From: Clostridium sp. CF012
Lineage (GTDB): Bacteria > Bacillota > Clostridia > Clostridiales > Clostridiaceae
Length of the DNA stretch: 47,820 bases
Direction: 5' to 3'
Assembly (NCBI RefSeq): GCF_018861755.1
Contig: NZ_JAHLEF010000039.1
Coordinates: forward strand, 1-47,820
Part shown: positions 15,100 through 21,898 of the stretch, in pieces
Layout of the letters: each line of letters starts with the position of its first letter
How positions within the stretch are numbered: the stretch's first letter is position 1
Position numbers and translations under genes: made by a program
Notes under the pieces: generated by a model
What the model was told of the DNA's origin: nothing
The model's input: the letters and a program-made list of their open reading frames with translations, nothing else
Databases searched by the model: none

Positions 15100-15146
15100 A
15101 TATGACGGTATTTGATTAATTCAGCAAGGGTAATGTGATAGAATTC
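15100..15146 (+). repeat. Shared promoter-like module, copy A
   Basis: The sequence tatgac..tatt...taatt.agcaagg.taatgtgatagaat closely matches 42200-42246 and, less well, 21757-21790. Here it is followed by a decayed ATPase fragment rather than an intact gene. A TAGAAT -10-like hexamer is conserved in the first two copies. Confidence 0.5.
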
Positions 15147-15223
15147 TTTAAATGGATATTTTAAGGATTGGAGCAGGGCTTATCAAAAGCATGGCATGAT
15201 AGGACTCGCAATCAAAGTGCCAC

Positions 15224-15460
15224 ATGCTGGATAATCCTTTTGGAAAGGCTTCAGGAAGCCATGTACTTGATCCTATATTTACTATTGCAAACAAGCTAAA
15301 TTTCCAAATAATAGCCTTTGCTGCACCAGAAATTATAAAGACAGAAATCAGTGAAAGATTCCCTGTATTTTGGGCGCTACAAATTAATGAAGAGGACGAA
15401 AAGGGGAAACTTGGAAGTGTCATTGGCAGAGTGGTTCATGGGGGAAGGGTTAGAGGATAG
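15224..15460 (+). pseudogene. C-terminal fragment of an SMC/Rad50-like ATPase (168-bp repeat, copy 1)
   Basis: The open frame reads LDNPFGKASGSHVLDPIFTI ... FQIIAFAAPEIIKTEISERF and on to a normal stop. The sequence resembles the Walker B/D-loop end of SMC- or SbcC-like ATPases, where an acidic-Asn-Pro-Phe stretch is followed by a helix and a strand; this is a pattern judgement, not a firm match. There is no ribosome binding site and the N-terminal hundreds of residues are absent. The first 168 bp (15226-15393) recur at 46097-46264 with about 93% identity. Confidence 0.5.
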
Positions 15461-15551
15461 AAGAACTATATAACAAGAGCGCGAATTAACTTAATATCAC
15501 ATAGTACTCATTTTACGACATTTTTTAATATTAACATCGTTGCAATCGCAG

Positions 15552-15590
15552 TAGTAACCCCACATCTAATGATATGGGGTTACTTTTAAA
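15552..15590. terminator. Bidirectional terminator after the 62-aa gene
   Basis: The stem gtaacccca / tggggttac, extended by AT pairs, is followed by TTTTAAATTTT and touches the stop codon of the minus-strand gene. Confidence 0.6.
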
Positions 15591-15774
15591 TTTTAGATTT
15601 GTATTCCTTATTTAATATATTTAAAATTCTTTCCAAAGCGATTAAAATTGCAACTAACAGTCCAATTATTACTCCAACTATTAACCCATATCCTATTGTG
15701 AAAAGACCAATAGTGCAAAGTATTATTACATATAAAAATGGTATTCCATAATTGCTTGTTTTATCATTACTCAT
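15586..15774 (-). CDS. Small membrane protein (62 aa)
   Basis: The product starts MSNDKTSNYGIPFLYVIILC and has two closely spaced membrane helices (about residues 11-28 and 30-46) followed by a short basic tail (NKEYKSKI). GGGGGAG lies at good spacing before the ATG and a terminator follows, so the gene looks real. The 548-bp gap upstream (15775-16322) holds AT-rich DNA, a short GGTT repeat and little else. The family is not recognised. Confidence 0.55.
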   Translation of the reverse strand: MSNDKTSNYGIPFLYVIILCTIGLFTIGYGLIVGVIIGLLVAILIALERILNILNKEYKSKI

Positions 15775-16034
15775 CTTTTTACTCCCCCATTATAATAGTC
15801 TATAATTTTATACAAGTGTTTACTAAATTATAGTTATTTATATACTAATTATAACATAAATTTCAAGTATAAGGGATTTAATTATCTGAAAATAGGTTCT
15901 CTACCTTTGTAAGTAGCAATTCTGGTATCTACAAAGTTAGTTGTACTATGAACTATAATATTTTTGCTTTTTATTATGTCTTTATCATCTTTGAAATATT
16001 GTAACCACTAGTGAATTTAAATGATTTTTCTAAT

Positions 16035-16053
16035 TTGGTTGGTTGGTTGGTTA
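16035..16053 (+). repeat. GGTT tetranucleotide tract
   Basis: Four tandem GGTT units (ttggttggttggttggtta) lie in gene-free DNA. The tract is short, but could slip. No ORF crosses it. Confidence 0.6.
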
Positions 16054-16322
16054 AGAAATCCTTATGAGAGCAATAAGGTATAATTAAAAAAACAGGTTTA
16101 AATCAGTTATGGAGATATTTATAAAAGTATATAGTTTCATGTAAAATAATGGTACAATATTTATAAAAGTTGTTTCACAATTGTAAGAAAAATTTAACTA
16201 AGTAGAAACAACACATTGCATAATGGGAGGAATAACTGCTTATTAAAATAAAAATGTCATCAAATATTTTAATTGTAGCTTTCATATGGATAATAGTTGC
16301 AGTAATGTGTATTGTTTAAATT

Positions 16323-16586
16323 ATGATATTGTCTAAAAATCCATCTTTTTTAATAATTGTTGCACCAATAATTATACTAACATTTGCTGGTGCAATAGTA
16401 AACAGTATTAACTTCTATATGTTATATAAGGATTTTTTAACCCTTAAAAATGATAGTATAATTGAAAACTGTGGTTTAATATTTAAGAAAAAAGTATTAT
16501 ATTTATCTGATATTAAAAATGCAAAATACAATAAAAATAGTATGGTTTTTTATATGATGAACGGACGCAAAAAACGTATATCATAA
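16323..16586 (+). CDS. Small membrane protein with PH-like tail (87 aa)
   Basis: The protein has a first membrane segment (about 8-35, FLIIVAPIIILTFAGAIVNS) and a short cytoplasmic part (NDSIIENCGLIFKKKVLYLS ...) like the first strands of a bacterial PH domain. It has no clear ribosome binding site. In the same frame, separated only by TAA and ATT, lies an upstream stretch (about 16239-16316) behind GGGAGGAATAA that could start at CTG and encode a 27-residue membrane peptide. The two may be one gene split by the TAA, or a coupled pair. Confidence 0.4.
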   Translation: MILSKNPSFLIIVAPIIILTFAGAIVNSINFYMLYKDFLTLKNDSIIENCGLIFKKKVLYLSDIKNAKYNKNSMVFYMMNGRKKRIS

Positions 16587-16906
16587 TTATTTATAAGTAA
16601 AAGTGACGAAATAGTCTTTTATAATTTTCTTACCACCAATTCAATAAACATTATTGCATAAATTCCATATATTTCTACTTGAAAGTTAAAAATAAATTAA
16701 TTATAAGTTACCCTCAGTAAACCCGATAGAACACCCATTTCCTCATAAAGATGAAGGTATTAGTTATGTGGACTGTAAATTGAGTATATATCGTTAATCT
16801 CCTCAACTATGATTTATTCGTTATCAAATACAAGTGTGTACTTATATTATATTACAATTATATACAAAATACCAATACTAATGTTACTAAAAAATAACAG
16901 ATAAAA

Positions 16907-16945
16907 AACAGCATTAATACCTGTGAATATTAATGCTGCTTTTAT
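16907..16945. terminator. Hairpin in the gene-free stretch 16587-17050
   Basis: The stem cagcattaat / attaatgctg with CTTTTATG after it on the plus strand and TTTTTTAT on the minus strand is a likely bidirectional terminator. Nothing else is visible in 16587-17050. Confidence 0.55.
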
Positions 16946-17050
16946 GTTATTATTTATGATATTTTATTGTTTTGCACCTCAAAACGGAACCAGTTGATAT
17001 TATATCGGGACTATTTATATATATTTATCATTTAAAGTAACTTCTATATT

Positions 17051-17347
17051 TTAGTTTTTCACAATTTTGTAAAACCATTTTTTTGCAACCTCATAACCAC
17101 TAAAATTTATATTGGAAAGGGGTAATTCATCTGGACCTTTTGGAGTCATCGTTCCCATAAGTTTCTCAAGTGAAGACTTGCCTTCGCTTATGGTTACATG
17201 GGGGTCTCTCAATAGAAGTAAACCCCAAAAGGCAAAAAACACAGATACTTCCATTCCTAATTCTTTAGCTGAATTTGCCAGTATTAATCCGGCTAAAGCT
17301 TTGTCATACTCCCCACTAAACATTATAAGGCTTAGCTTTTTATCCAT
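17051..17347 (-). CDS. DsrE/DsrF-like protein, apparently truncated (98 aa)
   Basis: The protein begins MDKKLSLIMFSGEYDKALAG and continues with ANSAKELGMEVSVFFAFWGL and TMTPKGPDELPLSNINFSG, the N-terminal half of the DsrE/DrsH-like family linked to sulfur relay and persulfide handling. Family members are usually about 150-160 residues, so the C-terminal half, which often carries the reactive cysteine, is missing; no cysteine is present at all. The stop is followed by unrelated AT-rich DNA, pointing to a deletion rather than a simple frameshift. The start ATG has only a modest ribosome binding site (GAGGTGTTG). Confidence 0.65.
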   Translation of the reverse strand: MDKKLSLIMFSGEYDKALAGLILANSAKELGMEVSVFFAFWGLLLLRDPHVTISEGKSSLEKLMGTMTPKGPDELPLSNINFSGYEVAKKWFYKIVKN

Positions 17348-17473
17348 TATTTACAACACCTCATTTTAATTCAGTGTGTGTATATATTTATTTTTTATTC
17401 TTATTCATTGTAATTTTAATAAGTAGAAGGTTACGAGTCAATTTTTTATGTTAACTAAAGGTAGTGCCAGAAT

Positions 17474-17526
17474 AGCATTATAAAAGTAGCCAATATCTTG
17501 AGGAGAATGGCTACTTTTATAATGCT
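17474..17526. terminator. Strong hairpin between the DsrE and Met-repeat genes
   Basis: A perfect 19-bp stem (agcattataaaagtagcca and its complement) with a 15-nt loop lies just downstream of the minus-strand gene at 17588. It probably terminates that gene. Confidence 0.6.
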
Positions 17527-17587
17527 TAATTCATTCCTACGCCATAGGATGACTGGGTTTATTTCATCATATTAGCAGCAGTTAATC

Positions 17588-18139
17588 CTAATATCCATGA
17601 TGGGATCCATGATGGGATCCATGATCGAACATTCTTCTCCGTCTTCTTCTTCTTCCAAGTAAATCTCTGATAAACAGTACTCTAGTTAAATCCTCAATTG
17701 GACCTCTCCTGCCTAGTCCGAGTATTTGTCTCATATCATTATTATCATTTCGATCATCGTCATCTTTATGCTTCTCTTCGTACTTGTCACATATTTCTTT
17801 ACACATATGATCCATTTCTTCCTTACTAGGGCAATACATTGTGCCATGTATGGACTCCAGCATATCACAATGATGCTTTACCATGGGATGTATCCTCATA
17901 TAAATCTTAGGATACATGCTTTTTAAATCTTTATCATCTTCATCATATTCATCATCTTCATCATACATAGGCATATTCATCATAGGCATATACATCATAG
18001 GCATACATATCATAGGCATACACATCATAGGCATATTCGGCATAGGCATATTCGTCATAGGCATATCCTTCATGGGCATATCCTTCATAGGCATATTCTG
18101 TCCAAGATTTTCAAAATCTTTACTACGGTAGTCGTACAT
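17588..18139 (-). CDS. Met-Pro-Met pentapeptide-repeat protein, possibly spore or surface associated
   Basis: The 183-residue protein (start MYDYRSKDF, behind GGAGGTACTT) has nine tandem pentapeptides of the form MPMxx at about residues 16-60, then an Asp/Glu-rich block (YDEDDEYDEDDKD), a folded-looking part with histidines and cysteines (YMRIHPMVKHHCDMLESIHG), an Asp-rich stretch, a run of seven arginines, and the tail HGSHHGSHHGY. Met-rich and His-rich repeats often bind copper or other metals. The layout, and the position near the spore gene tgl, fit a spore-coat protein, but that is inference. A 25-bp piece of its 3' coding sequence recurs at 18301-18325. Confidence 0.6.
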   Translation of the reverse strand: MYDYRSKDFENLGQNMPMKDMPMKDMPMTNMPMPNMPMMCMPMICMPMMYMPMMNMPMYDEDDEYDEDDKDLKSMYPKIYMRIHPMVKHHCDMLESIHGTMYCPSKEEMDHMCKEICDKYEEKHKDDDDRNDNNDMRQILGLGRRGPIEDLTRVLFIRDLLGRRRRRRRMFDHGSHHGSHHGY

Positions 18140-18300
18140 AAGTACCTCCAAAATAATCTTTACCCTTTATACTATTCTGTTTTTATTGTTTTGTTACCAT
18201 GGATGTTGTTCATTTTTAACCTGCCATCCTAGGCAACACAGAAGTCCAACACACCCTGTTTTAAGGGAAGTAGTTAAGGGATTGCTGTAAAGGCGGTGCC

Positions 18301-18325
18301 TTCTTCTTCCAAGTAAATCTCTGAT
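18301..18325 (-). repeat. 25-bp copy of the Met-repeat gene's 3' coding end
   Basis: ttcttcttccaagtaaatct plus ctgat occurs here and at 17647-17671 with no mismatch and in the same orientation. It lies upstream of the gene, so it may be what is left of a second, deleted copy. Confidence 0.7.
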
Positions 18326-18429
18326 TTAATATTTTAGAAATTTTAATAGTTTCCTACTTAGAATATCTAGTTTTATTCTCACTAATTTTAATAAGAAATT
18401 TAATTGTACCTTTAAATCCAATTGGAATT

Positions 18430-19206
18430 TTAATTGGTAGATGATGAAGGAAATTTAAGATATATATCAGCTAAATTTTTAAAATCTAGGCGTGCAGCTG
18501 AATCAAGTAAATAAGCGGATGATTTTGCTCCCGCTATTCTAAATTTATTTAATTCACTAATTATTTCCTCAGCATTTCCTATTCCTATACCATGCCCAAA
18601 ATAAATTCCATTGCTTAGGTCTATAACATTTTCTCCTTGCCATTCAGGTTTTACTGGGTTTACATCAGGGTTATCAAAGTATCTTCTATCCCCTGGTAAA
18701 TAATCACTTCGTTTTTCTAAATAACCTGCATCCTCCAGCAAATCATCTATATAATGCCAATTCATTAATTGTATTTTAGGAAATAACTCATTGAAATTTT
18801 TTTCGGGAAATATATTAAGCAATGCTTGATAATAAATAATAATCATTGCGGTAGCGCATTCAGTACCATATTTTGAACTATTTATAGAAATATCATTTAT
18901 AGCTGCACTGGGAGTTATTCCTTTTTTTAATATAAATCCACCTTCATCAGTACGATCCCAATAATCAAGATTACAGATTGATTTACGAAAGGTTTTAAAG
19001 GACATATCGCTTTCATTGAGTTTTTGGGCAGCAATAACAATATTATTTCGTAATTTCAACTCAAACTGCAATTGTTTTAATGAATCATACTCATATTGCT
19101 CTTTGCTTAAACTCATCTTAGTAATGATATCTAGCTCAATATCATTTGGTTTATATTTATTTATAAAAGTATCGACGTTAAGTGTATTGTTAGAAATTAT
19201 GATCAT
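18430..19206 (-). CDS. tgl: Protein-glutamine gamma-glutamyltransferase (spore transglutaminase)
   Basis: Tgl forms epsilon-(gamma-glutamyl)lysine cross-links between spore-coat proteins. The sequence carries the family core FRKSICNLDYWDRT, GGFILKKGITPSAAI, NSSKYGTECATAMIIIYYQA with the catalytic cysteine (Cys117 from this start), NWHYIDD, DYLPGDRRYFDNPDVNPVKP and WQGENVIDLSNGIYFGHGIG. About 258 residues is normal for the family. I use the ATG at 19206, seven bases after AAGGAGG, not the TTG two codons earlier. It is the second gene of a two-gene minus-strand unit and is expected to be transcribed in the mother cell; no sigma-K promoter was identified with confidence. Confidence 0.92.
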   Translation of the reverse strand: MIIISNNTLNVDTFINKYKPNDIELDIITKMSLSKEQYEYDSLKQLQFELKLRNNIVIAAQKLNESDMSFKTFRKSICNLDYWDRTDEGGFILKKGITPSAAINDISINSSKYGTECATAMIIIYYQALLNIFPEKNFNELFPKIQLMNWHYIDDLLEDAGYLEKRSDYLPGDRRYFDNPDVNPVKPEWQGENVIDLSNGIYFGHGIGIGNAEEIISELNKFRIAGAKSSAYLLDSAARLDFKNLADIYLKFPSSSTN

Positions 19207-19238
19207 TTGCAAGCCTCCTTAATTAGTTATAACAATTA

Positions 19239-20009
19239 TCAATTGTTAGGTTCCGAGCCTAACCTAGCTTCAGCGATGCTTATTTGCTTAGTCATGGATT
19301 GGTTAATCCATGATTTCCATAAATATATATTTTCATAATGCATTGCACGTGAGAAGCTTGATAGAAGCAGCTTGTTACTTTCATCTAAGTCGTTAAAATA
19401 ATATAGTAAGCTGTTTTCTTTTACAGTGTTTGGTATGAAGGTTTTTGAAGTATAAAGTGATACCTGTTTGCATAGATATTTGGCATCTAAAGCTACAATA
19501 TAGGGTATAGGCTTACTGGTTCTCTGAAAGCTTTCCCCCGTAAAATATAAAAAGGGATAATTCTCTTCAAGCCAATAATAAAAGGCTATATATTGCTTTT
19601 CACTACTTTTTCCCATAGTCATATCTATGGAAGGTACAAAATCTAGAAGCTTGCATGCTAACCTAACATCATTTACATCTTCTGAAATTAAATAATTAGC
19701 GATTAACATCAAGCTATGTGGATCTCTTGCTTGAAAAAAAGCCCAGATCAAATCATGAGTAAAAAGACCTTTTCTGTTTCTAAAAAAAATTATGTCTACT
19801 ATAAGAGGTAAAATTTCTTTATCCTTGTGAATCTTTATTAAAAGTAGGGCAACAACATCTAAAAATTCATCATGTTCATTGCTTAACCCATGCTCAGGGA
19901 TACCTCTTTCAAACATACCTTTCAAAGTAGGATATCCTAGCTCCATATGTTTAGAATATAAATATTGAATCTTTGAAAAATTTGAGCTATAGATATTATC
20001 TAAATACAT
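19239..20009 (-). CDS. Hypothetical protein upstream of tgl
   Basis: The 256-residue protein starts MYLDNIYSSNFSKIQYLYSK and is mostly predicted helix, with blocks such as DVVALLLIKIHKDKEILPLI and HDLIWAFFQARDPHSLMLIA that suggest paired-helix (HEAT-like) repeats. It has no signal peptide, membrane segment or recognised catalytic motif. GAAGGAGGG precedes the ATG, and it lies 32 bp ahead of tgl, so both are probably made together during sporulation. A role in coat assembly or Tgl placement is possible. The gap 20010-20280 contains a short open remnant ending KDFMDIMKMVNL and the marR promoter. Confidence 0.6.
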   Translation of the reverse strand: MYLDNIYSSNFSKIQYLYSKHMELGYPTLKGMFERGIPEHGLSNEHDEFLDVVALLLIKIHKDKEILPLIVDIIFFRNRKGLFTHDLIWAFFQARDPHSLMLIANYLISEDVNDVRLACKLLDFVPSIDMTMGKSSEKQYIAFYYWLEENYPFLYFTGESFQRTSKPIPYIVALDAKYLCKQVSLYTSKTFIPNTVKENSLLYYFNDLDESNKLLLSSFSRAMHYENIYLWKSWINQSMTKQISIAEARLGSEPNN

Positions 20010-20242
20010 ATAATCCCTCCTTCATTTTTTATTCTATATTTTAATATAAATAAAAAAACCATATTATATAATATTGTAAATGTAGCCATAATGTTAAAGA
20101 TATTGTATTGAAAAAAGCAAAAGATAAAAGCAATTTAGAAGGAGGTCAGCTATATAAAGACTTCATGGATATAATGAAAATGGTAAATCTATAAATTCTT
20201 TTAATTAACATATACTTGACATAAATTCAACTTGACTATAGT

Positions 20243-20258
20243 ATATGTATATACATAT
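20243..20258. promoter_or_regulatory. Palindromic operator at the marR promoter
   Basis: atatgtatatacatat is a perfect 16-bp palindrome overlapping the -10 region of a likely promoter (TTGACA at 20216-20221, TAGTAT at 20239-20244, 17-bp spacer). The same core recurs at 20745-20758 ahead of the next gene. Confidence 0.65.
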
Positions 20259-20280
20259 ATATTGTACTGGAGTTGAATTT

Positions 20281-20727
20281 ATGTGCTGCTTAATTTCGTC
20301 TACTAATAAAAATACCAAGAGTTGTGCTTGTGGTAACCTAAGAAAAACAACCCGTGCAATTACTCAATTTTATGACAAAATGCTTAAACCAACTGGACTT
20401 AAGAGTACTCAATGTTTGTTATTGCTGGATATTTCACTGAATGAAAATATTTCTGTTTCGAGTCTTGGTAACATCTTACTCATGGATCAAAGTACTGTAA
20501 CAAGAAATGTTAAGTTACTTATAAAGAGTGGTTATATTGATATTAAGAAAGAAGAGCAGGACTCTAGGAAAAAGTGCATAACTATAACTAATAAAGGATT
20601 AAAGACTCTTGAAGTGGCTATACCTCTATTAAAGAAAGCACAAAATAAGATTGAAGATGGTATTGGCAAAGAAAGAATTGAGGAGTTATTAAACACATTA
20701 AAGGATATTGAAAAATTAGTAGAGTAA
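20281..20727 (+). CDS. MarR-family transcriptional regulator with Cys-rich N-terminus
   Basis: The 148-residue protein has the MarR winged helix: LKSTQCLLLLDISL, the recognition region VSSLGNILLMDQSTVTRNVK, and the wing IKKEEQDSRKKCITITNKGL. The beginning, MCCLISSTNKNTKSCACGNL, has four cysteines, which could sense oxidants or metal; this is not general in MarR. I use the ATG at 20281 behind CTGGAG. A palindrome lies in its promoter and another in front of the downstream ferredoxin-nitroreductase, so it probably represses both and responds to a quinone- or nitro-type compound. Confidence 0.85.
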   Translation: MCCLISSTNKNTKSCACGNLRKTTRAITQFYDKMLKPTGLKSTQCLLLLDISLNENISVSSLGNILLMDQSTVTRNVKLLIKSGYIDIKKEEQDSRKKCITITNKGLKTLEVAIPLLKKAQNKIEDGIGKERIEELLNTLKDIEKLVE

Positions 20728-20744
20728 ATTTTTTTAGCATAATG

Positions 20745-20758
20745 TATGTATATACATA
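20745..20758. promoter_or_regulatory. Second copy of the marR operator core
   Basis: tatgtatatacata matches the centre of the palindrome at 20243-20258 exactly. It lies about 90 bp upstream of the nitroreductase start. Confidence 0.6.
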
Positions 20759-20848
20759 TGAAATATAGCAAACTGGATAACTAATAATTATGATAGTCTA
20801 TTTTAGGCTATACAGCTAAAACTTAATTTTAACAAGGGGATGAAAAGA

Positions 20849-21646
20849 ATGGATCTTATAACTGTAAATGAAGAAAAATGTATTAAATGTGAGCAATGCA
20901 TTAAGGAATGTCCAGCATATGTTCTAAAGATGGGAGAAAAGGGACCAGAGGAAGTAGCAAATACCACTTGTATTGCCTGTGGACACTGCGTTGCTATATG
21001 CCCCACTGATGCTATAGATAATAAAAAAACACCATTAGAAAAGCAAGTTGATGGAAAGGATTTTCCTAAACTAAGTGCAGAGCAGGCGGAGCATTTTATA
21101 AGGGCACGTCGTTCTATAAGAAATTATAAGGATAAATCTGTATCAAGAGAAAAATTAACAAAATTAGTTGATATTGCAAGGCTAGCGCCTACTGGAAGTA
21201 ATAGTCAAGGTATATCATTTGTGGTAGTTGAGGATAAGAAATTAGTTGAAAAAGCTGCTGAACTTACTATTGTGATGATAGAGAATTCTCCACTAAAGGA
21301 TGCATTAAAAGGATTAATCAGTATCTATAGGGAAGGCGGAGTTGATTCAATTTTGCGTGGTGCTCCAAACTTAATTATAACTACTGCGGACAAAGACTTT
21401 TCAAATGGTAGGGCTAACTCTATTTCTTGTTTGACTTATTTAGAATTATTTGCTCCATCACTAGGACTTGGAACTTGTTGGGCTGGATTTTTTGAGTATT
21501 GTGCATCCATTAAGGGTTCTCCACTGCTTAAATTATTTAATATTCCAGAAGGAAAAATCATAACGGCTGCTGTTATGGTTGGATATCCTAAGTATAGCTA
21601 TAAGAAACTAGTTGATAGAAATCCATTAGAGGTAACTTATATCTAA
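20849..21646 (+). CDS. Nitroreductase with N-terminal 2[4Fe-4S] ferredoxin domain
   Basis: The protein couples a ferredoxin domain (residues 1-55, CIKCEQCIKECP and CIACGHCVAICP, two complete four-cysteine motifs) to an FMN-dependent nitroreductase domain (about 75-265; RARRSIRNYKDK, ARLAPTGSNSQG, LGLGTCWAGFF). It should move electrons from reduced ferredoxin through its clusters to FMN to reduce nitro or quinone compounds. About 265 residues is usual for this fused type. I use the ATG at 20849, behind AAGGGG; another is nine bases upstream. The gene has its own operator and terminator and is likely controlled by the adjacent MarR protein. Confidence 0.88.
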   Translation: MDLITVNEEKCIKCEQCIKECPAYVLKMGEKGPEEVANTTCIACGHCVAICPTDAIDNKKTPLEKQVDGKDFPKLSAEQAEHFIRARRSIRNYKDKSVSREKLTKLVDIARLAPTGSNSQGISFVVVEDKKLVEKAAELTIVMIENSPLKDALKGLISIYREGGVDSILRGAPNLIITTADKDFSNGRANSISCLTYLELFAPSLGLGTCWAGFFEYCASIKGSPLLKLFNIPEGKIITAAVMVGYPKYSYKKLVDRNPLEVTYI

Positions 21647-21666
21647 TATAAAAATATAAAGACAAA

Positions 21667-21707
21667 AGTCCCTAATGAATGTGTTATTTCATTAGGGGCT
21701 TTTTTTC
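21667..21707 (+). terminator. Terminator of the nitroreductase gene
   Basis: The stem agtccctaatga / tcattaggggct is followed by TTTTTTT. Confidence 0.8.
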
Positions 21708-21756
21708 TTCTTATAAGTATTTTTTTATGATTTTCTTCTAGAAGCATATAAACAAA

Positions 21757-21894
21757 TTTATATTAATTTAGCAAAGCTATTGTGATAAAATGAGTTTAAG
21801 AAGAATTTAAAATAAAAAATTATCAAACAAATAAATGCGATTAAGAATAGCAACTTGCCACTTGCCACGTGGGTGGCACCATTTGGGGGGAATC
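21757..21894 (+). repeat. Shared promoter/leader module, copy C
   Basis: The stretch contains tattaatttagcaaagctat.tgtgataaaat and then cttgccacttgccacgtgg followed by gtggcacca. Both parts, in the same order and similar spacing, occur at 42200-42325. The second part can be read as a conserved peptide, NLPLATWVAP, although this copy has no start codon for it. It lies directly ahead of the ABC exporter genes. Confidence 0.55.
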
Positions 21895-21898
21895 AACT

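Noticed and set aside
17726-18131. Plus-strand ORFs with Ile-Gly repeats
   Set aside because: Antisense image of the 15-bp repeat in the Met-Pro-Met gene.
17588-18131. Tandem repeats considered as a CRISPR array
   Set aside because: Units are 15 bp, contiguous, in frame and without spacers; they code for the MPMxx pentapeptides.
20088-20193. Short open frame ending KDFMDIMKMVNL
   Set aside because: No start codon and no recognisable family; noted only as a possible remnant.
21865-21885. TGGCAC motif as a sigma-54 promoter
   Set aside because: The -12 TTGC element is absent at the required distance in both copies, and the block reads as a conserved peptide instead.
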